A model generated the notes under the pieces. It did no database searches. It was not told where the DNA came from and saw only the letters and a program-made list of their open reading frames with translations. Below are positions 1-8,270 of a stretch of DNA of 64,000 nucleotides, piece by piece; position 1 is the stretch's first letter; each line of letters opens with the position of its first letter. Position numbers and translations under genes: made by a program. Source of the DNA: Chitinophaga nivalis (GTDB lineage Bacteria; Bacteroidota; Bacteroidia; Chitinophagales; Chitinophagaceae); contig NZ_JAPDNR010000001.1 of NCBI RefSeq assembly GCF_025989125.1, positions 1-64,000 on the forward strand, read 5' to 3'.

Positions 1-46
<46 letters not shown>

Positions 47-170
47 AAAGAAGTTGATACCTGACTAATTTCTCTCGAAATCAATCGGATATTTAATTAT
101 GTTTAGCTTTAACATTACCTGTTTGAACTTAAGTATCACTACTTAAATTCGTGCTGTTGTTTCCATTCTT

Positions 171-179
171 TCAAAGAAC
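171..179 (-). promoter_or_regulatory. boxA-like antitermination signal in the rRNA leader
   Basis: On the minus strand the leader reads GTTCTTTGA, which resembles the boxA element that loads Nus factors on nascent rRNA. It lies about 125 nt before the 16S 5' end and downstream of both rRNA promoters, where boxA is expected. The assignment rests on motif and position only. Confidence 0.5.
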
Positions 180-321
180 TTTTGACGTTATCGATTAACT
201 ACTTAATCTCCGTCGTTGTTGATGTGTGAGATCCGATCTCGGTGGCCGTTTGCCGTACATCTTTTTTCATCTTTTTCGCAACCGTCGCTTTCCGTCTGTT
301 GCCCCGTTATCGTTGGGGTTG

Positions 322-352
322 CAAAGGTAAGCAACTTTTTATTTCTACCAAA
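322..352 (-). promoter_or_regulatory. rRNA operon promoter, proximal (P2)
   Basis: On the minus strand TTTG (352-349) is followed after 19 nt by TACCTTTG (329-322), a perfect match to the Bacteroidota housekeeping promoter TTTG-N19-TAnnTTTG. Transcription would start near 316 and give a leader of about 270 nt before 16S. Confidence 0.85.
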
Positions 353-498
353 TCTTTTTGAAAAAATTTCTGATTTTTTTTCTCGTTATCTCTGTTGATT
401 AATCTTCAATAACTACGCTGTTATCAGCGGTCAGAATGTGGTAAAAATACAGTGTCGTGAAGAGCTTTTGTAACCGTGCTTTCTATCAAAGCGGAGCG

Positions 499-529
499 CA
501 AAGGTAGGCGGATTTTTAACACTACCAAC
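499..529 (-). promoter_or_regulatory. rRNA operon promoter, distal (P1)
   Basis: GTTG (529-526), a 19-nt spacer and TACCTTTG (506-499) on the minus strand repeat the layout and the exact -7 box of the proximal promoter 177 bp downstream. Tandem promoters are usual for rRNA operons. Confidence 0.75.
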
Positions 530-552
530 TATTTCTTATAATTATTTTTGCA

Positions 553-595
553 TTATCTTCTGTAATCCTTTACAGCAAAGGATTACAGAAGATAA
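553..595. terminator. Perfect 19-bp hairpin between truA and the rRNA promoters
   Basis: Positions 553-571 and 577-595 are exact reverse complements with a 5-nt loop. The hairpin starts 9 bp after the truA stop and lies just upstream of the distal rRNA promoter, so it probably ends truA transcripts. Neither side carries the uridine tract of a standard intrinsic terminator; on the minus strand the stem is followed by an A-rich run. Confidence 0.6.
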
Positions 596-604
596 AAATT
601 ATTA

Positions 605-1363
605 TCAGACTACGTCCACAGGCTGTAAAAAATTATCCGGATACCGTACTTTCATCAAAAAAAGCCCCTGCGGCGGCACTGCAAAATCAGCATTTGTACA
701 ATCGCGACTCTCTATTGCCGCACGAAACGCTTCCAGCGAAAGCTTGCCCCTGCCCACTCTCAGCATCGTACCAACCAGGCCACGTACCATTCCCCGTAAG
801 AAACGATTGGCAGTAACGTTATATACTATACGTTCTTCGGATTCAGTCCAATAAGATTCTTCAATAGCACATATAAATGTCTTTACCTGTGTATTACGTT
901 TTGAGAAGGTAGAGAAGTCACGATACTCTTTCAGGATAGTTGCAGCTGCCTGTAAAGCGACGATGTCTATTTTATAAGGAAAGAAATACCCCCTGTCTTT
1001 CATGAAGGGATCTTTGCGGGTATATAAAGTATATTCATAGGAGCGGCTCAACGCAGCAAAACGACTGTTAGCTTCCGGTGGCACACCATATATGCCTCTT
1101 AATACTACATCCTCCGGTAAAATGGCGTTGATTTTATAGAGGAACTGCGGATGTAATGGCAACTCCGTATCGAAATGCAGGAAGTTCTGGTAGGCATTCA
1201 CACCGGCATCAGTTCTGCTGGAACCTGTACTTTCTATCTTATCCCGGAATAATATACTCAGCGCCCGGTCTACCTCTGCCTGCACCGTATGTGCATTCTC
1301 CTGCACCTGAAAGCCGCTGTATTGCGCACCTTTATATCCTACTTCTATAAAATACCTGCTCAT
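605..1363 (-). CDS. truA: tRNA pseudouridine(38-40) synthase TruA
   Basis: TruA isomerises uridines 38-40 in the anticodon arm of many tRNAs to pseudouridine. The protein begins MSRYFIEVGYKGAQYSGFQ, the usual TruA N-terminus, and carries the catalytic-loop motif RTDAGV (aspartate nucleophile), here followed by N where many homologues have H. C-terminal NRFLRGMVRGLVGTMLRVG matches the family. With the ATG at 1363 it has 252 residues, normal for TruA. The frame stays open to 1405, but those 14 residues lie outside the conserved start. The gene is last before the rRNA promoters and follows a DUF4476 gene on the same strand. Confidence 0.95.
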   Translation of the reverse strand: MSRYFIEVGYKGAQYSGFQVQENAHTVQAEVDRALSILFRDKIESTGSSRTDAGVNAYQNFLHFDTELPLHPQFLYKINAILPEDVVLRGIYGVPPEANSRFAALSRSYEYTLYTRKDPFMKDRGYFFPYKIDIVALQAAATILKEYRDFSTFSKRNTQVKTFICAIEESYWTESEERIVYNVTANRFLRGMVRGLVGTMLRVGRGKLSLEAFRAAIESRDCTNADFAVPPQGLFLMKVRYPDNFLQPVDVV

Positions 1364-1406
1364 ATGGGTGCGAAAATAAAGAATTACCAGTTTCCAATTA
1401 ATCATT

Positions 1407-1464
1407 ACGCCCTGTACAACAGAAATAGCGGAGGATCTTCCATTATTACTGTCGTACAGGGCGT
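1407..1464. terminator. Inverted repeat downstream of the DUF4476 gene
   Basis: ACGCCCTGTAC (1407-1417) pairs perfectly with GTACAGGGCGT (1454-1464) across a 36-nt loop. It lies between the DUF4476 stop and the truA start on the minus strand. The stem shares its ACGCCCTGT core with the hairpin at 29888-29923. Confidence 0.5.
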
Positions 1465-1486
1465 ACGTATTTATCTTATCCGTTAC

Positions 1487-2962
1487 TTATTTATGTAACA
1501 TGGCTTTGAACCGGCCTTTATAATAAGTATCGGTGAGCAGACTTTCAAGGGTTGCGTACTTTTCTGTATCGTAGGTTTTTGAATAAGCCAGATCCAGCAG
1601 GCGGTAACGGCCATCATCTGCCGCCATCAGTTGCGCCAGTGTTTTTATCTGTACCGTCTCGAGACAATAATTACGGGTTTGTTTACGGAATACGTCAATC
1701 ATCCCATCATCACTTCTCGCGGCTACAAACTTGCGTAATACCTTGCGGAAGGTATCCTCATCCATGATGTTCCCGCAATCGGTATTGATGAGTCTTGCAT
1801 CGGTTGCTTTACTGTTTTTACCAGCTGCTACTTCCGTACCGGCAACTGCTGCCGCTTCCGGCGCACCGGTTACTTCCTCTTCTCCCCGCTTCTTTTTCTT
1901 GCGGCTGCCTTTTTCCGGTGCATCCACCGGCACTGCAGCGGCAACGCCATAACCACTCGGATCTGTAATCACATTGGGTGGATTCTCTGTATCGTCGAAT
2001 AACTTACGTTTCTTCTTTTTGCTACGCTCCGGTTGTTCCGCTACGGGCGCAGGTGTTTCCTCCACTACTGCAGGTGCTACTGTAGTCGCTGCAGGCTGAT
2101 TTTTGTCGTCCTGAAACTCTATGAAATCCGGATCGCCTTCTCTTTTCTTGCGGTTCTTGGGTTTCCGGGGTGTTTCTTCCGTTACCACAGCAGCTTTAGC
2201 AGCTTCCTCAGCCGCCGCTTCTCCGGCAGCTGCTTTCCGTTCTTCTACCATCACCTCACTCAGGATAGCCTGTTCTTCTGCTGTCAGCGGTGCTTTGGTA
2301 TCTTTTGCCTTTTTATCACCGGCATCTGCTACCGCAACAGTATCTTTTGCTTTTTCTTTAGGCGCTTCTGCTATGGAGCCATTCCGGTCTTCACCCGTTA
2401 CCACTACTTTATCCAGGGCTGATGAAAAACCGTTGGCGGGTTTCGCCGGGCCGGTCACGGTGGCTTTATTGGCAAAGGTGGTTTCCAGGTCCTTCTGGAG
2501 ATTGCCCATCATTTCTTTCTTAGCGGTATCTGAAGCAGCGGCTGTTGTTTCTTCGGGAGGGGCCGGCGCTTCTGCAGCTGCTGCTACAGCAGGGGCTTCT
2601 TCTCCGTTATCCGGTTTCAGTTCCCGGAAAGTTTGCAGATTATATAACGTATAACCAGCGTCTGCGCTCTTCTTCAACAAAAAGCCCTGATCATTTTTTC
2701 CTACTTTCAGATAAAACTGTTGTTCGGGCCCTTCATTCTTCGGAAACCCTACCGTCAACGGTACGGTTCCATTCTCCAGCTGAGGGATGATCAGGTACCC
2801 CCGCTCTGTAGAGCTGAGGAGCTTCCCTTTATGTTTCACATAAAATGGTTGTCCCTTTTCGCTCTGAATATATACATAGTGTCGTTGCTCCTGTGCCCAT
2901 AGGCGGCCACACCATAACAAACATACCCAGATGTATATAAATGTCCTGTACTTAAGATGCAT
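1487..2962 (-). CDS. DUF4476 domain protein, exported, with a low-complexity middle
   Basis: From the ATG at 2962 the protein starts with a hydrophobic signal segment (TFIYIWVCLLW) ending near WAQ, so it is exported. An N-terminal region of about 100 residues with short beta-rich motifs is followed by about 250 residues dominated by Ala, Glu, Pro, Lys and Thr with basic clusters such as KKKKRK, probably disordered. The last ~100 residues (from NTDCGNIMDEDTF) match DUF4476, a family of unknown function common in Bacteroidota. An in-frame ATG at 2995 would add 11 residues ahead of the signal. The biotin carrier gene lies upstream on the same strand. The function is unknown. Confidence 0.75.
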   Translation of the reverse strand: MHLKYRTFIYIWVCLLWCGRLWAQEQRHYVYIQSEKGQPFYVKHKGKLLSSTERGYLIIPQLENGTVPLTVGFPKNEGPEQQFYLKVGKNDQGFLLKKSADAGYTLYNLQTFRELKPDNGEEAPAVAAAAEAPAPPEETTAAASDTAKKEMMGNLQKDLETTFANKATVTGPAKPANGFSSALDKVVVTGEDRNGSIAEAPKEKAKDTVAVADAGDKKAKDTKAPLTAEEQAILSEVMVEERKAAAGEAAAEEAAKAAVVTEETPRKPKNRKKREGDPDFIEFQDDKNQPAATTVAPAVVEETPAPVAEQPERSKKKKRKLFDDTENPPNVITDPSGYGVAAAVPVDAPEKGSRKKKKRGEEEVTGAPEAAAVAGTEVAAGKNSKATDARLINTDCGNIMDEDTFRKVLRKFVAARSDDGMIDVFRKQTRNYCLETVQIKTLAQLMAADDGRYRLLDLAYSKTYDTEKYATLESLLTDTYYKGRFKAMLHK

Positions 2963-2998
2963 ACTATAAATTGGTATAAAACTATCCTTGTGCAAATA

Positions 2999-3496
2999 TT
3001 ATTCCAGCACGATCAGCACTTCGCCTTTTTCCACTGCAGTGCGTTCTGTTACCTTAATTTCCTTTACGATTGCATCTGAACCGGATTTGAACACATTCTC
3101 CATTTTCATGGCTTCGAGAATCAGCACCGGGTCTCCTTTACGGATAGCCTGTCCGGGTGTTACCAGTACTTTCAGTACCAATCCCGGCATAGGCGCCTTG
3201 ATATCGTTTATCTTTTTGGTCAGGGCATCTTTAATACCCATAGAGGCCAGCAGCTGGTCTATTGGTTCTTCAATGGCTATTTCATAGGGTTGTTGATTGA
3301 TCTGGAGTACCACTGTTTTGGTATCCCGGTCTACCTTCAGCACCTGGGCCTGATAGCTATGACCATCCATAATAATACTGTAATCGCCGGAAGGCAGCCT
3401 GGCTGCCGACCAATCCACGGCTTCGTTATTGCAGGTAAGCTGTGTATCTCTATTAATGGTAAAGGTAGACTTCCCATTTACGGTTGCTTTGATCAT
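2999..3496 (-). CDS. Biotin/lipoyl carrier protein (acyl-CoA carboxylase BCCP type)
   Basis: The C-terminal half is a biotinyl domain with EAMKMEN, where Lys131 is the expected biotinylation site. The preceding APMPGLVLKVLVTPGQ is the usual start of the domain. The N-terminal ~95 residues resemble the linker region of propionyl- or acetyl-CoA carboxylase biotin carriers. Length is 165 residues. Such carriers move a carboxyl group between a biotin carboxylase and a carboxyltransferase, but neither partner is encoded nearby. The next gene on the strand is the DUF4476 gene, within 40 bp. Biotinylation is inferred from the motif; the acyl-CoA substrate cannot be read from sequence. Confidence 0.85.
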   Translation of the reverse strand: MIKATVNGKSTFTINRDTQLTCNNEAVDWSAARLPSGDYSIIMDGHSYQAQVLKVDRDTKTVVLQINQQPYEIAIEEPIDQLLASMGIKDALTKKINDIKAPMPGLVLKVLVTPGQAIRKGDPVLILEAMKMENVFKSGSDAIVKEIKVTERTAVEKGEVLIVLE

Positions 3497-3576
3497 AGTG
3501 CTGTTTTATTGGCCTGTAAGCCTTACAAAAATAGCATTTTTAACCACTCACCTCATATTTGGCCCATTTGTTTAAA

Positions 3577-3612
3577 TTTGGCCCTGTTAATAGTCGCTAG
3601 CCGATACATTTG
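3577..3612 (+). promoter_or_regulatory. Candidate promoter of the M1 aminopeptidase gene
   Basis: TACATTTG at 3605-3612 matches the Bacteroidota -7 element exactly. The nearest TTTG (3577-3580) lies 24 nt upstream, longer than the usual 18-20, so the -33 assignment is weak. A start near 3619 would leave a leader of only about 14 nt before the ATG at 3633. Confidence 0.5.
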
Positions 3613-3632
3613 TTTAAAACCGTCGCTTGATA

Positions 3633-6182
3633 ATGAATCATTACTTAAAGCAATCTCTCTGGGGCGTGCTGATTGGAGGTTTGACCGGGCTGGGCATGAG
3701 TACCCCGCTACTGGCACAATCAGATAAAACTACCCAGGAAGACCCTGCACTCAAGATCTACCGTGCTGCTGCCACCAAGGTAAATGACCTGGTGCATACC
3801 AAACTGGATGTGCGTTTCGATTATGCGAAAAGATACCTGTATGGTAAAGCATGGATTACCCTGAAACCGCACTTCTATACCACAGACTCCCTGACACTCG
3901 ATGCCAAGGGAATGGATATTAAGACCGTGGCTATCGTAAAAGATGGCAAAAACATACCGCTGAAATACACCTACGATCAGCAACAGCTGCAGATCCGGCT
4001 GGATAAAAGCTACACCGCTGCTACACAGTACGTTGTTTTCATTGAGTATACCGCCAAACCGAATGAGCTCACAGTAAAAGGCAGTGCAGCGATCACGGAT
4101 GCCAAAGGGTTATATTTCATCAATCCCGATGGTACCGAGCCGAACAAACCTACCCAGATATGGACACAGGGCGAAACAGAAGCTTCTTCTGTCTGGTTCC
4201 CTACTATCGATAGAACCAACCAGAAATGTACCCAGGAAATCAGCATGACCGTGCAGAAGAAGTATGTGACGCTGTCCAACGGTAAACTGGTGAGTCAGAA
4301 AAATAATGCAGACGGTACCCGTACCGATACCTGGAAGATGGATCTCCCCCACTCTCCTTACCTGTTTATGATGGCGGTAGGTGAATATGCTGTGGTAAAA
4401 GACAGCTGGCGCGGGAAAGAAGTCAGCTATTACCTGGAGAAGCCCTATGAGAAGTATGCGAAACAGATATTCGGCAATACGCCCGAGATGCTGACCTTCT
4501 TCTCTCAGCTGCTGGGATACGAATATCCATGGGTAAAATATGCGCAGGTAACCGGCCGCGACTATGTTTCCGGCGCGATGGAAAATACGACGGCTACCCT
4601 GCATGGAGAGTTTATGCAGAAAACCGACCGGGAACTGCTGGACAACAACAATTACAACGAAACCGTTATCGCGCATGAACTGTATCACCATTGGTTTGGT
4701 GACCTGGCTACTTCAGAATCCTGGAGCAACCTCACAGTAAATGAATCTTCTGCCAACTACAGCGAATACCTCTGGCTGGAACATAAATATGGCAAAGATG
4801 CCGCTGATGAAAATGGCTATGAAGCTGGTGTCAACTACCTGACTTCTCTCCGTTACAGTGGCGATAAAGACCTGGTACGTTTTCATTACCACGACAAAGA
4901 AGATATGTTTGATGCCATCACCTATCAGAAAGGTGGCCGTATCCTGCATATGCTCCGCAATATAATAGGCGATTCTGCTTTCTTTAAATCCCTGCAGGTT
5001 TATCTGAAAACCAACGCCTTTAAAGCCACCGAAGCTCATCATCTGCGCCTCGCCTTTGAAGAAGTAACCGGCCAGGATTTAAACTGGTTCTTCAACCAGT
5101 GGTACTTTGGTAAAGGATTCCCGGAACTGGATATCAGCTACAAATACAATGAAACCGCTAAAACGGTAACGGTTATACTCCAACAGATCCAAAGAGATCC
5201 CAAAGTATGGCAACTGCCGATGGCGGTGGATATTTACGAAGGAGGTAAAGCCACCCGTCATCAGCTGACGATGCATAACCGCATAGATTCCTTTACCTAT
5301 AGCTATACGGTGAAACCAGATCTGGTAAATGTAGATGCCGACAAAGTACTGCTGGCTAAGATGGATGATCACCGTGATTTCAGCTCCTATTTCTACCAGT
5401 ACACGCACGCGCCGTTATACATGGATCGCCGCGACGCGATTGAAGAAGCCATACAGCGCCAGGGCAATGATCCACAGGCAATAAAGCTGCTGCAACTGGC
5501 ATTAAAAGATAAATATCATGGCCTTCGTTCCATGGTAGCCGGCAAATTGAAGCTGAAAAATTCAGCGGTAAAAGCAGCTACCATTGGTATCCTGACAGAG
5601 ATCGCGAAACAGGACCCACATGCGCTGGTACGTGCCGCTGCCTTGGAAAACCTGGCAGAACTGAAAGATCCGCAATACAAAGCGCTGTTTGTAAATGCGA
5701 CGAAAGATAAATCCTATGGTGTAGAAGCAGCCGGACTGTCTGGTCTCGCAACGCTCGATGCCGATAGCGCCTATATCATTGCCAAAAAACTGGAAAGTGA
5801 TGCCAAAGGCAAACTGGTAAGCGCCATTGTTGGGGTGTATGCACAAAAAGGTAATGCTGCCGATACCGGCTTTGTATCTACCCGGTTTGAAGAAACCAGC
5901 GGACAGGATAAACTCAATGCCGCCTTTGAATACCTGGGCTTCTTATCCAAAGTAAACAATACACCTGCTGTGGTAAAAGGTCTTGGTCAGATAAAAGGGA
6001 TGACAGATCAGTTCAAAAGCAATCAGGTAAATACTTATATCAGTAACTGGCTGGATGAGATTTCCAGAAAGAAATCCGATGATGCCGCTGTTGTTACCGG
6101 TACTCCGCGGGAAGAGCTGCTGAAACAGGCAGACTACATGCGCAAGGCTTCCGAAGCCCTGAAAGCAAAAATCAAGGAATAA
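3633..6182 (+). CDS. M1 family zinc aminopeptidase, exported
   Basis: This is a gluzincin aminopeptidase that removes N-terminal residues from peptides. The zinc site HELYH (His348, Glu349, His352) is followed 18 residues later by the third ligand Glu371 in NESSANYSE, and the substrate-binding GAMEN motif is at 314-318, as in M1 enzymes. A signal peptide (LWGVLIGGLTGLGMSTPLLAQ) points to the periplasm or outer surface. After the catalytic domain, residues ~590-760 hold helical HEAT-like repeats. The ATG at 3633 is preferred to the TTG at 3627. It is monocistronic, with a strong terminator after the stop. At 849 residues it is normal for Bacteroidota members. Confidence 0.95.
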   Translation: MNHYLKQSLWGVLIGGLTGLGMSTPLLAQSDKTTQEDPALKIYRAAATKVNDLVHTKLDVRFDYAKRYLYGKAWITLKPHFYTTDSLTLDAKGMDIKTVAIVKDGKNIPLKYTYDQQQLQIRLDKSYTAATQYVVFIEYTAKPNELTVKGSAAITDAKGLYFINPDGTEPNKPTQIWTQGETEASSVWFPTIDRTNQKCTQEISMTVQKKYVTLSNGKLVSQKNNADGTRTDTWKMDLPHSPYLFMMAVGEYAVVKDSWRGKEVSYYLEKPYEKYAKQIFGNTPEMLTFFSQLLGYEYPWVKYAQVTGRDYVSGAMENTTATLHGEFMQKTDRELLDNNNYNETVIAHELYHHWFGDLATSESWSNLTVNESSANYSEYLWLEHKYGKDAADENGYEAGVNYLTSLRYSGDKDLVRFHYHDKEDMFDAITYQKGGRILHMLRNIIGDSAFFKSLQVYLKTNAFKATEAHHLRLAFEEVTGQDLNWFFNQWYFGKGFPELDISYKYNETAKTVTVILQQIQRDPKVWQLPMAVDIYEGGKATRHQLTMHNRIDSFTYSYTVKPDLVNVDADKVLLAKMDDHRDFSSYFYQYTHAPLYMDRRDAIEEAIQRQGNDPQAIKLLQLALKDKYHGLRSMVAGKLKLKNSAVKAATIGILTEIAKQDPHALVRAAALENLAELKDPQYKALFVNATKDKSYGVEAAGLSGLATLDADSAYIIAKKLESDAKGKLVSAIVGVYAQKGNAADTGFVSTRFEETSGQDKLNAAFEYLGFLSKVNNTPAVVKGLGQIKGMTDQFKSNQVNTYISNWLDEISRKKSDDAAVVTGTPREELLKQADYMRKASEALKAKIKE

Positions 6183-6195
6183 AACAATCCATAAT

Positions 6196-6247
6196 AAAAG
6201 CGTTACACCTTTTTGTCGCATCGCTGCAAAAAAGTGTAACGCTTTTT
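6196..6247. terminator. Strong bidirectional terminator
   Basis: AAAAGCGTTACAC (6196-6208) pairs with GTGTAACGCTTTT (6234-6246), and the inner CTTTTTG/CAAAAAAG arms extend the stem. T-runs lie on both strands. It sits between the convergent aminopeptidase gene and the small minus-strand ORF. Confidence 0.85.
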
Positions 6248-6281
6248 TCATGGGTACCAACTTTATCAATGGCGGTAGTAT

Positions 6282-6458
6282 TTATGGCCTGCCTGTTGCG
6301 GGAAGCGCATATAAAGCAGTTCCTGTTGCCCTGATCTCATCCACATCTTTCCGAAGCGCTGCCATCGTCTCTTCTAATTTGGGCAACTCTTCTTTCAACC
6401 ACTTATTCTGTGCTTCCAGAGAAGCAATAGCTGATACCAGGAATTCTTTCTCGGTCAT
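6282..6458 (-). CDS. Small 58-residue coiled-coil protein, unknown
   Basis: An ATG-initiated frame on the minus strand (start 6458, stop TAA 6284-6282) encodes 58 residues beginning MTEKEFLVSAIASLEAQNKW. The central part, with repeated Leu/Glu/Lys at heptad-like spacing (LKEELPKLEETMAALRKDV), suggests an alpha-helical coiled coil. It has no signal peptide or membrane segment. It ends about 35 bp from the convergent aminopeptidase terminator and diverges from the XRE genes. I do not recognise a family. Coding is supported by coherent composition and the neighbouring terminator only; the competing plus-strand frame has no coherent features. Confidence 0.55.
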   Translation of the reverse strand: MTEKEFLVSAIASLEAQNKWLKEELPKLEETMAALRKDVDEIRATGTALYALPATGRP

Positions 6459-6557
6459 AAATAAATTGTTTTGGAGATGATGGTGCTGCTGATGATCAAA
6501 CCACCTATTACAAAGCCAGTTGCGCCTACCGTTTACAACCCTATCTGATTAAACTAC

Positions 6558-6607
6558 TTCCTGTCAGAAATATCAGGAAATGCTTTGTTGTGTACTTAAA
6601 GGTACAC
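6558..6607 (+). promoter_or_regulatory. Two short palindromes upstream of the XRE regulator genes
   Basis: TTCCTG(N10)CAGGAA occupies 6558-6579 and GTGTAC(N6)GTACAC occupies 6590-6607, both perfect inverted repeats. They lie 55-105 bp before the first XRE gene and between two divergent genes, where operators for a dimeric helix-turn-helix repressor would be expected. The function is inferred. Confidence 0.4.
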
Positions 6608-6661
6608 GATATTTTTAAATATTAGTTGATTGTTTGCAGGGAAAATATAATCAGCCTGCCG

Positions 6662-6892
6662 ATGACGATTGATGATACTGAAATACTGGTACGATTTGGA
6701 GCTAATCTCAGGAGGATCAGGCAGGAAAAGCAGCTTAGTCTAAGGCAGCTATCGTATTTATGTAAGGTAGATTATAGTAAGATTGGCGCGATGGAGCGAG
6801 GAGAGATTAACATCACGTTATTAACCATTAAGGAATTGGCGCTCGGATTAGATGTTCCTCCCAGCATGTTATTGAACTTCAAATTTGATTAA
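6662..6892 (+). CDS. XRE-family helix-turn-helix regulator (76 residues)
   Basis: A single-domain Cro/C1-type DNA-binding protein: FGANLRRIRQEKQLSLRQLS is the usual N-terminal helix plus first HTH helix, then VDYSKIGAMERGEINITLLT covers recognition and following helices, then a closing helix. The ATG at 6662 is chosen; a TTG at 6626 would add 12 unrelated residues. The second XRE gene follows 18 bp downstream, so the two are probably co-transcribed. Palindromes upstream may be autoregulatory sites. No toxin or phage gene accompanies it, so the target is unknown. Confidence 0.85.
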   Translation: MTIDDTEILVRFGANLRRIRQEKQLSLRQLSYLCKVDYSKIGAMERGEINITLLTIKELALGLDVPPSMLLNFKFD

Positions 6893-6910
6893 CCCGGTAT
6901 TTCCCACCCC

Positions 6911-7150
6911 ATGGAAACCTTCGTGCACACTTCAATGGAATTATATGTGATAGCTGTTGTTAAACAGAAAAGAATGGAAAAGGGCTATTCTCAAAAAGTG
7001 CTCGCAAATATGTTGCATGTCTCACCAGGTTTTATCGGAGATGTAGAAAATCCTGAATACAGGGCTAAATACAACCTTAACCATCTCAATGCACTGGCTG
7101 GTATATTCGGGTGTTCGCCCCGCGATTTTTTACCGGAGAAAATGTTATAG
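6911..7150 (+). CDS. Second small XRE-like helix-turn-helix protein (79 residues)
   Basis: VKQKRMEKGYSQKVLANMLHVS followed by GFIGDVENP matches the Cro/C1 HTH pattern, with ARIFGCSPRDFL-like ending (read here as AGIFGCSPRDFL) typical of small Bacteroidota XRE proteins. It begins at the ATG at 6911; an internal ATG (residue 9) is possible. It follows the first XRE gene by 18 bp. The two are different in sequence and not simple duplicates. About 180 bp to the convergent DUF1835 gene downstream hold no convincing gene. Confidence 0.75.
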   Translation: METFVHTSMELYVIAVVKQKRMEKGYSQKVLANMLHVSPGFIGDVENPEYRAKYNLNHLNALAGIFGCSPRDFLPEKML

Positions 7151-7332
7151 GCGCGACATGACTCACCTGTATGTTTGTTAAATCTGTTGAAACAGTTTGT
7201 GGTACGTTGTTACGCACGGTTTCTCATCAGGCCAGTGAAGATTTTTATAAAGACATATATAAGCGGAGTAATAAAGCAGCACCAGCTGTAGCTACTGGTA
7301 CTTATAGCGATGCCATCTTTTACAAGATCAGG

Positions 7333-8250
7333 TTAACCTTCCAGTGCCACTACACTATCCAGCTGCGGATTCCATCTCCAGGGTGATTTAGCCAGCCGTA
7401 CACCACCCAGCCAGCGATGCTCCAGCGATACATAATCGAGATAATTCTCTTCTTTGGCCAGCACTTCTCTTCCCAGGGTAGTAATTTTTATCAGCTGGTT
7501 ATCCACTTCTGCGATACCGGCACGATCCATCCGCTGAATGATGATATCCAGCTGGAAATCACCGAAGCCATAAATGGCCAGTTCATCCCAGAATGTTTTG
7601 TACAGGTCGTAGCGCCGGTAGTTACCCAGTGCGATCCGTTGCAGGAAGAAGTTTTCGATGGTGGAAAGACCGCTTTCTATATGGGGAAATCGTTGCAGAT
7701 GTGCATGAATAGCTGCCGGCAGATGGGTCAGTTGTCCCGGAGGTAATTTGGAGATCATTTCCAGTGCCTGGGGAGTGTCCATACAAAAAGCGTCCCAGGC
7801 GTCTGCTGCCAGCTGCAGGTCTTCGGGAGATAACAGCTGCCGGTGTTCCAACAGCTTGGGGAAGTCAGTAGCAGACCGCTGGTGTGGCAGGTCCACGATA
7901 CTGATAGGAGGATGTTCTTTGATCCGCGTAGTGATGTAGTGCAGGATAAACAACTGGTTTATCTGGCAGAACAAGTCATACTCGAACCAAAGAACAATTT
8001 CCTGCCAGGGACCGGAGGTGGTTATTTTCTCCAGTTCCTGTACGACATTGGTATAATAAGTTTGTTTGTCAATCCCATACTGGAATTCCAGATGTTTGGC
8101 GCGGCTTTCGAAAAAAACAACCGGATCATTGGTATGCTTTACCTTTCCTTCACACATCATCTCCCGGCACACTACCAACTCACCTGGTACCTTACTCTGC
8201 TGAAACAAAGCAAGGATAGCATCTCCGTTTAACACATGCAGGTATGACAT
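7333..8250 (-). CDS. DUF1835 domain protein
   Basis: The N-terminus LHVLNGDAILALFQ followed by GELVVCREMMCEG matches DUF1835, a family of unknown biochemical role in Bacteroidota and Firmicutes. The 305-residue protein has no signal peptide and is likely cytoplasmic; the C-terminal half is mainly helical. It is the last gene of a minus-strand series after the two TPM genes (20 bp from the first), which suggests co-transcription but no clear functional link. Confidence 0.75.
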   Translation of the reverse strand: MSYLHVLNGDAILALFQQSKVPGELVVCREMMCEGKVKHTNDPVVFFESRAKHLEFQYGIDKQTYYTNVVQELEKITTSGPWQEIVLWFEYDLFCQINQLFILHYITTRIKEHPPISIVDLPHQRSATDFPKLLEHRQLLSPEDLQLAADAWDAFCMDTPQALEMISKLPPGQLTHLPAAIHAHLQRFPHIESGLSTIENFFLQRIALGNYRRYDLYKTFWDELAIYGFGDFQLDIIIQRMDRAGIAEVDNQLIKITTLGREVLAKEENYLDYVSLEHRWLGGVRLAKSPWRWNPQLDSVVALEG

Positions 8251-8270
8251 AAAATAGTTTTCAAGGGTTA

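Noticed and set aside
7171..7386. 71-residue plus-strand ORF after the second XRE gene
   Set aside because: It overlaps the 3' end of the DUF1835 gene and has no motif or clear start signal; possible but unsupported.
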